Origin: Muribaculaceae bacterium | GTDB lineage: Bacteria > Pseudomonadota > Alphaproteobacteria > Rs-D84 | NCBI GenBank assembly: GCA_023665245.1 | Contig: JAMPEH010000022.1 | Coordinates: 1-24,054, forward strand | DNA: 24,054 nucleotides | Reading direction: 5' to 3' | In this document: piece after piece, positions 20,478-24,054 of the stretch | Layout: each line of letters starts with the position of its first letter | How positions within the stretch are numbered: position 1 is the first letter of the stretch | Notes under the pieces: generated by a model | Databases searched by the model: none | The model's input: only the letters and a program-made list of their open reading frames with translations | What the model was told of the DNA's origin: nothing | Program-made: the position numbers and the translations under genes

Positions 20478-20487
20478 AATATATGTC

Positions 20488-20535
20488 TCATAAAAATTAT
20501 AAATCTTATAAATCTTATAAAAATTATAAAATCCC
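20488..20535. repeat. 9-bp AT repeat tract, four to five units
   Basis: Top strand: TCATAAAAAT, TATAAATCT, TATAAATCT, TATAAAAAT, TATAAAATC, CC, then directly the ATG of the gp36-like gene. Here it lies upstream of a rightward gene, yet the unit has the same top-strand orientation as before leftward genes. Confidence 0.85.
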
Positions 20536-20961
20536 ATGACCCCCATGTTCATCAACGATGAAGACTTCCGCGTCGTCATAGGCGAGGCCGCCTTCCGCGC
20601 TCTCTCCCAGGCCGAGCCCGTCCTAATCGAGAACGCCATCGCCGAGGCCGTCGAGGAGGTCTCCGGATACCTCCGCCCCGTATTCGACACCCGGGCAATA
20701 TTCTCCGCCTCCGGCCCCGCCCGCAACCGCCTTCTCGTTATGTACACCGCCGACATCGCCCTGTATCACCTCTCCGCCTCTCTCCCCCAGAAGATGGGCG
20801 CGGAAATCCGCAAGGAGCGGTACGACCGTGCCGTCCGTTGGCTTGAGGGTGTCCAGTCCGGCAAGATAACGCCCGGCCTCCCTCTTGTCTCCGTTGATGA
20901 CGGCTCGGTCAACAACGCCACCATCTATAACTCCCTCCCCAGGCTGCGCCACGACTGGTAA
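20536..20961 (+). CDS. Mu gp36-like head protein (DUF1320)
   Basis: A 141-aa protein resembling the gp36/DUF1320 family, thought to act at the head-tail connector. Typical features are the N-terminal FINDEDFRVVIGEAAFRAL, the helix ENAIAEAVEEVSGYLRPVFD (about 35-55), LLVMYTADIALYHLSA (about 70-86), and RYDRAVRWLEGVQSGKITPGLPL near the end. ATG at 20536 follows the AT tract directly; M4 is also possible. It sits between terminase and portal, rather than after the capsid gene as in Mu. Confidence 0.75.
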   Translation: MTPMFINDEDFRVVIGEAAFRALSQAEPVLIENAIAEAVEEVSGYLRPVFDTRAIFSASGPARNRLLVMYTADIALYHLSASLPQKMGAEIRKERYDRAVRWLEGVQSGKITPGLPLVSVDDGSVNNATIYNSLPRLRHDW

Positions 20962-21008
20962 TATATACCTTATAAAATCTTATAAAATCTTATAAATCTT
21001 AGACACCC
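20962..21008. repeat. AT repeat tract of 9-10-bp units
   Basis: Top strand: TATATACCT, TATAAAATCT, TATAAAATCT, TATAAATCT, TAGACACCC. It lies between the gp36-like stop, which it abuts, and the portal start codon at 21018. Two units are 10 bp long. Confidence 0.8.
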
Positions 21009-21017
21009 ATTACACCA

Positions 21018-22307
21018 ATGAGCATCCTCAGCAATTTCTTCAGCTCTTTCAAAAAGGACTCCCCCAATATCATTCACACCCCGCGTGGAGATCTTAACCT
21101 CGCCAAGAAGGATGACCGCAAAGTTCTGCAGCGCATGGTCATTGAGCTGCACCGCACCACCGACGCCCTTACAAAAAAGGACATCGCCGACTGGCGCGCC
21201 GCTTGGCAGATGGCCCTCAATGTCGATTCCCCTTCCCGCATGCGTCTCCGCGACACCATGGCCGACCTCCATCTCTCGGGCTGTATCGAGCAGCGACGCG
21301 GATTCGTCATGTCCCGCTCTTTCAAATTCGTTAATGAGAATGGCGACGCCGTTAAGGAGGCCCTCCACTATTTCGACCAGGACTGGTTCAAGCGGCTCCT
21401 CCGCCTCGCCCACGATTCGATATTCTACGGCCATTCCCTCATCGAGCTCGGCGACATCACCTCCGACGGCGACGGATGCATCTCTTACGATGGTGTCCGT
21501 CTTATTCCTCGCAAGCACGTCATCCCGGAATACCACCGCTGCGTCGTAAATGCCGGCGACGACTGGCACTCCGGGATTGACTACCACGATGCTCCCTACT
21601 CCGACTGGCTCATCGAGGCCGGCCAGCCCGAGGACCTCGGCCTGCTCCTGAAGGCCGCCCCGCAGACTATCTCCAAGAAGTATGCCCTTGCGTTTTGGGA
21701 TGGCTTCGCCGAGATTTTCGGCATGCCCATGCGCGTGGCACGCACCACCACCCGCGACCCCAAGGAGTGGAAGCGTCTTGAGGACATGATGCGCAATTCG
21801 GGCGCAAACCTCTCCATGGTAGCTTCCTCAGAGACAGAAATCCAGTTTGTGGAGTCAGGCAAGGGCGATGCCTATAATGTCTATAACATGCGCGTCGACC
21901 GGGCCAACTCTGAACTCTCAAAACTCATCATAGGCCAGACAATGACCATCGAGGACGGCTCCTCTCTCTCCCAGTCCCAGACTCACCTCCGCGTCTTTGA
22001 GAACCTCGTCGAGGCTGACCGCGACATGCTCCGCGACATCGTCAACAACCGGCTCATCCCCCGCATGGTGCGCCACGGCTTTCCCATCAAGGGGCTGCGC
22101 TTCGAGTGGGACGACGCCGTCGACTACACTCCGGAGCAGCAGCTTGCCTACGAGACCATGATCGCCGACCGATTCGAGGTTGACCCCTCTTATTTTGCCG
22201 ACAAGTACGGCATGCCGGTGGGCGACCGACGCGTCGCCCACAACGACGGGGACACCGCTACCGGTGATAATCCCGCGCAAAAGAATGTCGAGCCTTTTTT
22301 CGACTGA
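21018..22307 (+). CDS. Portal protein (DUF935, Mu gp29-like)
   Basis: A 429-aa DUF935-type portal. Recognisable stretches: RMRLRDTMADLHLSGCIEQRRGFVMS (about 75-100), the helix-rich crown region, AFWDGFAEIFGMPMRVARTTTRDP (about 224-247), LIIGQTMTIEDGSSLSQSQTHLRVFENLVEADRDMLRDIVNNRLI (about 304-350). It forms the dodecameric DNA channel at one capsid vertex and docks the terminase. The C-terminal end VEPFFD is encoded by CCT TTT TTC GAC TGA, which contains a perfect slippery heptamer; see the frameshift entry. ATG at 21018. Confidence 0.9.
   Translation: MSILSNFFSSFKKDSPNIIHTPRGDLNLAKKDDRKVLQRMVIELHRTTDALTKKDIADWRAAWQMALNVDSPSRMRLRDTMADLHLSGCIEQRRGFVMSRSFKFVNENGDAVKEALHYFDQDWFKRLLRLAHDSIFYGHSLIELGDITSDGDGCISYDGVRLIPRKHVIPEYHRCVVNAGDDWHSGIDYHDAPYSDWLIEAGQPEDLGLLLKAAPQTISKKYALAFWDGFAEIFGMPMRVARTTTRDPKEWKRLEDMMRNSGANLSMVASSETEIQFVESGKGDAYNVYNMRVDRANSELSKLIIGQTMTIEDGSSLSQSQTHLRVFENLVEADRDMLRDIVNNRLIPRMVRHGFPIKGLRFEWDDAVDYTPEQQLAYETMIADRFEVDPSYFADKYGMPVGDRRVAHNDGDTATGDNPAQKNVEPFFD
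22295..22301 (+). promoter_or_regulatory. Canonical -1 slippery heptamer T TTT TTC at the portal end
   Basis: In portal frame the last codons read CCT TTT TTC GAC TGA, i.e. X XXY YYZ with X and Y = T and Z = C. A -1 slip continues as TTT TTT CGA CTG AGC into the MuF frame, which is open from 22271 and has no ATG until about 22517. Product would be a portal-MuF fusion of about 943 aa. No strong pseudoknot is obvious 5-9 nt downstream. Confidence 0.45.
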
Positions 22308-22375
22308 GCCCCACTGACCAACCGTGCCAACGACTGCAAAGCGGAACTCGTTCCGGCTTTGCCGAGTGCCGCCGG

Positions 22376-23848
22376 TTGCCGCGTCGCTTGACAAGCGACG
22401 ACTACGTGGGGCTGCATCGACGCTATGCCGCCCTCATTGGACACAGTCCGCAGCTGCTCACCTGCGCCCGCATCGATGATGACACCCGCGCCCGTCTGTC
22501 CTCGCTCTTCCAGGGGATGATGCGCTCGCTCTTCAGGGAGAAGGACGCGCACTTCCGCGTTGAGCTGGTGGCCGACCCTGCCGTGCAGCAGTTCATCGGC
22601 ACACACGCCTCCGTCCTCGACTCTGCATTCGAGAAGGTGGAGATGTCGGATGCCATGCGCCGCCGCCTTCAAAGGTCTGACTGGGTCTTCTCCGGCATGA
22701 AGGCTTTCCATGAGCTCAACGAGGCGTTCCCCTCCCTGCTCGATGAGAACGGCAATCGAAAGTCGTTCGAACGCTTTTTGAATGACGTTCAAAGCATCGA
22801 CAAAACCTATAATGCCAACTACCTCCGGGCAGAGTATAATTTCGTGGCCGCCTCTGCTGAAATGGCCGCCCGCTGGGAGTCGTTCATGGAGGACGGCGAC
22901 CGATATTATCTCCAGTACCGCACTCAGCGCGATGACAAGGTGCGCCCGGAGCATGCCGCCCTCGACCGCGTAACGCTCCCTCCCTCGGATTCGTTCTGGG
23001 AGGAGTTCTACCCACCTAACGGCTGGAACTGCCGCTGTACGGTCACACAGGTGCGAAAGTCCAAGTTTGAGCCGACCGACCACGATGAGGCTATGCGTCT
23101 GGGCGACGAGGCTCTGCAGCGCGACACCAAGGGAATGTTCCGCTTCAATCCCGGCAAGGAGGAAAAGTCTGTTCCTGACTACAATCCCTACACCATCTCC
23201 AAGTGCCGCAACTGCAACATCGCCAAAGGAGATGCCACGCTTGCACGAGTCGAGGCCGGTAATGAATTGTGTAAAGCATGCCAAATAGTACGTGGCATTC
23301 AGCAGCACATTGAAAACAACCGGCAAATTTATGAAAGGCTGAAAAATGACTCCAACTATTTCAATGTTGAATTTGACGAACGAAGTGGTGGTGTCAAAGC
23401 TACCCATACCGGTCATATCACTCACTTTTCTGATAAGGAGCCGACATTCTTCGGTGATGAAAAATTGACAGCTACTGACCTTGAGATGTTGTGTCAAGAT
23501 GTTTTATTCCGTAAAGGCAGACGCTGCATACTACTCAATGAAACAAAAATCGGTGCTGATGGCCTTCAATTACCACAACTTGACACAGAGACTGATGGCG
23601 AGGTTATTGATATTAGAGCCATTACCGAAAAAGGTAAGAGAACTATCAGAAACGCTCTTGCATCAAAGAAGAAGCAGTTGAAGAACTTTAATACGAAAAC
23701 CGGGGCTGACTGTCATTCGGTGATTCTGTACTTCCATGACGATACAATGTTCGATGAGGGTCAAATTAAGGGTCAGTTAGGTCATATTCTTCAGAAGGTT
23801 ATGTGCGTATTTCGCAATGGAGACATAAAGATATATAAAAAGAGCTGA
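22376..23848 (+). CDS. MuF-like head morphogenesis protein with nuclease/toxin-like C-terminus
   Basis: At least 490 residues if started at the TTG at 22376; TTG at 22388 or GTG at 22406 are alternatives, or a -1 frameshift from the portal. Residues ~140-228 are the Mu gpF/minor head domain: SIDKTYNANYLRAEYNF, YYLQYRTQRDDKVRPEHAALD, FYPPNGWNCRCTV. A four-cysteine zinc-ribbon-like element follows (C277, C280, C299, C302). From ~329 to 490 comes a separate domain: TFFGDEK, DVLFRKGRRCILLNE, ETDGEVIDIRAI (405-416), then KRTIRNALASKKKQLKNF and SVILYFHD, ending VFRNGDIKIYKKS. This layout recalls CdiA C-terminal tRNase-type toxin domains. That part of the DNA is markedly less GC-rich. MuF proteins elsewhere carry polymorphic toxin C-termini packed in the capsid; the same is inferred here. 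Confidence 0.75.
   Translation: MPRRLTSDDYVGLHRRYAALIGHSPQLLTCARIDDDTRARLSSLFQGMMRSLFREKDAHFRVELVADPAVQQFIGTHASVLDSAFEKVEMSDAMRRRLQRSDWVFSGMKAFHELNEAFPSLLDENGNRKSFERFLNDVQSIDKTYNANYLRAEYNFVAASAEMAARWESFMEDGDRYYLQYRTQRDDKVRPEHAALDRVTLPPSDSFWEEFYPPNGWNCRCTVTQVRKSKFEPTDHDEAMRLGDEALQRDTKGMFRFNPGKEEKSVPDYNPYTISKCRNCNIAKGDATLARVEAGNELCKACQIVRGIQQHIENNRQIYERLKNDSNYFNVEFDERSGGVKATHTGHITHFSDKEPTFFGDEKLTATDLEMLCQDVLFRKGRRCILLNETKIGADGLQLPQLDTETDGEVIDIRAITEKGKRTIRNALASKKKQLKNFNTKTGADCHSVILYFHDDTMFDEGQIKGQLGHILQKVMCVFRNGDIKIYKKS
22382..22400 (+). other. Perfect hairpin at the start of the MuF frame
   Basis: CGTCGCTTGACAAGCGACG: 8-bp arms with a 3-nt loop, just where the MuF coding region becomes recognisable, and overlapping the TTG start candidate at 22388. 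It could hide that start codon or stall ribosomes. It is about 80 nt from the slippery heptamer, which is far for a standard stimulator. Confidence 0.35.
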
Positions 23849-23873
23849 CCCAAAGAGCCAGCCTTTAAAACCC

Positions 23874-23898
23874 AAGCGACGGTGTTGTTCCCTCGCTT
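23874..23898 (+). terminator. Weak hairpin after the MuF gene
   Basis: AAGCGA and TCGCTT pair around a 13-nt loop, with a possible outer AACC/GGTT pair. There is no T-run after it, so it may be an mRNA 3' end or just a structure in the 98-nt gap before the next gene. Confidence 0.25.
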
Positions 23899-23946
23899 CC
23901 TTAGGTTTCTGCAAAGTTAACACTAATTTTTCAAATACAGTTCTTT

Positions 23947-24054
23947 ATGGACAAAAAAAATTCAACCTTAAAAATACACCGCCCAGTAAAAACAGAAGAC
24001 CTATGCAAAAAATGGCCGGGCAGAATCTGGCAGCGAATCCGTATGGCCTTGGGA
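23947..24054 (+). CDS. Start of a further gene, cut by the window edge
   Basis: ATG at 23947 opens 36 codons (MDKKNSTLKIHRPVKTEDLC, then KKWPGRIWQRIRMALG) that run off the right edge without a stop. The A-rich start and AT-rich leader are typical of Bacteroidetes genes. TAATTTTT at 23924-23931 resembles a -7 box, but no good TTTG lies at the right distance. It is basic and rich in Lys, Arg and Trp. Its place directly after the toxin-like MuF end makes it one candidate for an immunity gene, but the visible part shows nothing specific, and it could equally be the next phage gene. Confidence 0.5.
   Translation, partial: MDKKNSTLKIHRPVKTEDLCKKWPGRIWQRIRMALG

Larger units (their letters stand above)
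292..24054. mobile_element. Mu-like phage/prophage packaging, head, lysis and tail region
   Basis: Every recognisable gene here is a phage morphogenesis, packaging or lysis gene, in two divergent blocks that meet at about 18.2-18.4 kb. The gp27/gp28/DUF935/gpF-like set is typical of Mu-like phages, and the tail block ends on the left in fibre-like proteins. Phage ends, attachment sites, transposase and repressor are not in view, so whether this is a prophage or a free phage cannot be told. The right edge cuts through a gene. Confidence 0.85.

Noticed and set aside
9258..21008. CRISPR array
   Set aside because: The AT repeats are contiguous 9-bp units without spacers and lie at separate gene junctions.
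22190..23497. A 435-codon open frame on the minus strand
   Set aside because: It lies opposite the portal end and MuF gene, whose protein families are clear on the plus strand.
1..24054. tRNA or other structured RNA genes
   Set aside because: No cloverleaf or conserved RNA motif was seen by eye in the gaps, though a covariance search was not possible.

Overview
The window is a continuous stretch of a tailed-phage or prophage structural module, most likely from a Bacteroidales host. The reasons are: almost no Shine-Dalgarno sequences before start codons, AT- or A-rich leaders instead, promoter candidates of the Bacteroidetes TTTG / TAnnTTTG type, and a tail operon of a style I associate with Bacteroides-group prophages. 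The packaging genes (gp27-like small terminase, gp28-like large terminase, gp36-like DUF1320 protein, DUF935 portal, gpF-like head protein) are Mu-like. No transposase, integrase or repressor lies inside the window, so 'Mu-like' rests on the head genes only. The tail genes look siphovirus-like (tube, long tape measure, distal tail protein, giant tip protein).

Layout. 1-291: non-coding, with two hairpins that close the leftward tail operon. 292-18182, minus strand, read from right to left: protease with a nested scaffold, major capsid, a lysis block (amidase, membrane coiled-coil protein, candidate u-spanin), tail tube, tail chaperone with a probable -1 frameshift extension, a small basic protein, tape measure, distal tail protein, 1789-aa tail-tip protein, four small tail or fibre proteins, and a PI-PLC-like enzyme. 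A plus-strand, cysteine-rich lipoprotein gene (12758-13207) is inserted antisense beside the tape-measure start, in a conspicuously AT-rich island. 18183-18425: divergent control region. 18426-24054, plus strand: terminase small and large subunits, gp36-like protein, portal, a MuF head protein with a nuclease/toxin-like C-terminus, and the start of one more gene.

The genes form two divergent late operons that appear to start from one two-fold symmetric control region at about 18219-18328. The right arm packages DNA and builds the portal; the left arm builds capsid and tail and lyses the cell. A 9-bp AT-rich unit (TATAAATCT-like) is repeated at seven gene junctions, always in the same top-strand orientation whichever way the neighbouring gene runs.

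The most notable points are the symmetric promoter/operator region, the oriented 9-bp repeats, a canonical slippery heptamer joining portal to MuF, the MuF toxin-like C-terminus, the antisense lipoprotein moron, and the PI-PLC-like tail enzyme. All calls come from reading the sequence and recalling family features; no database search was run.
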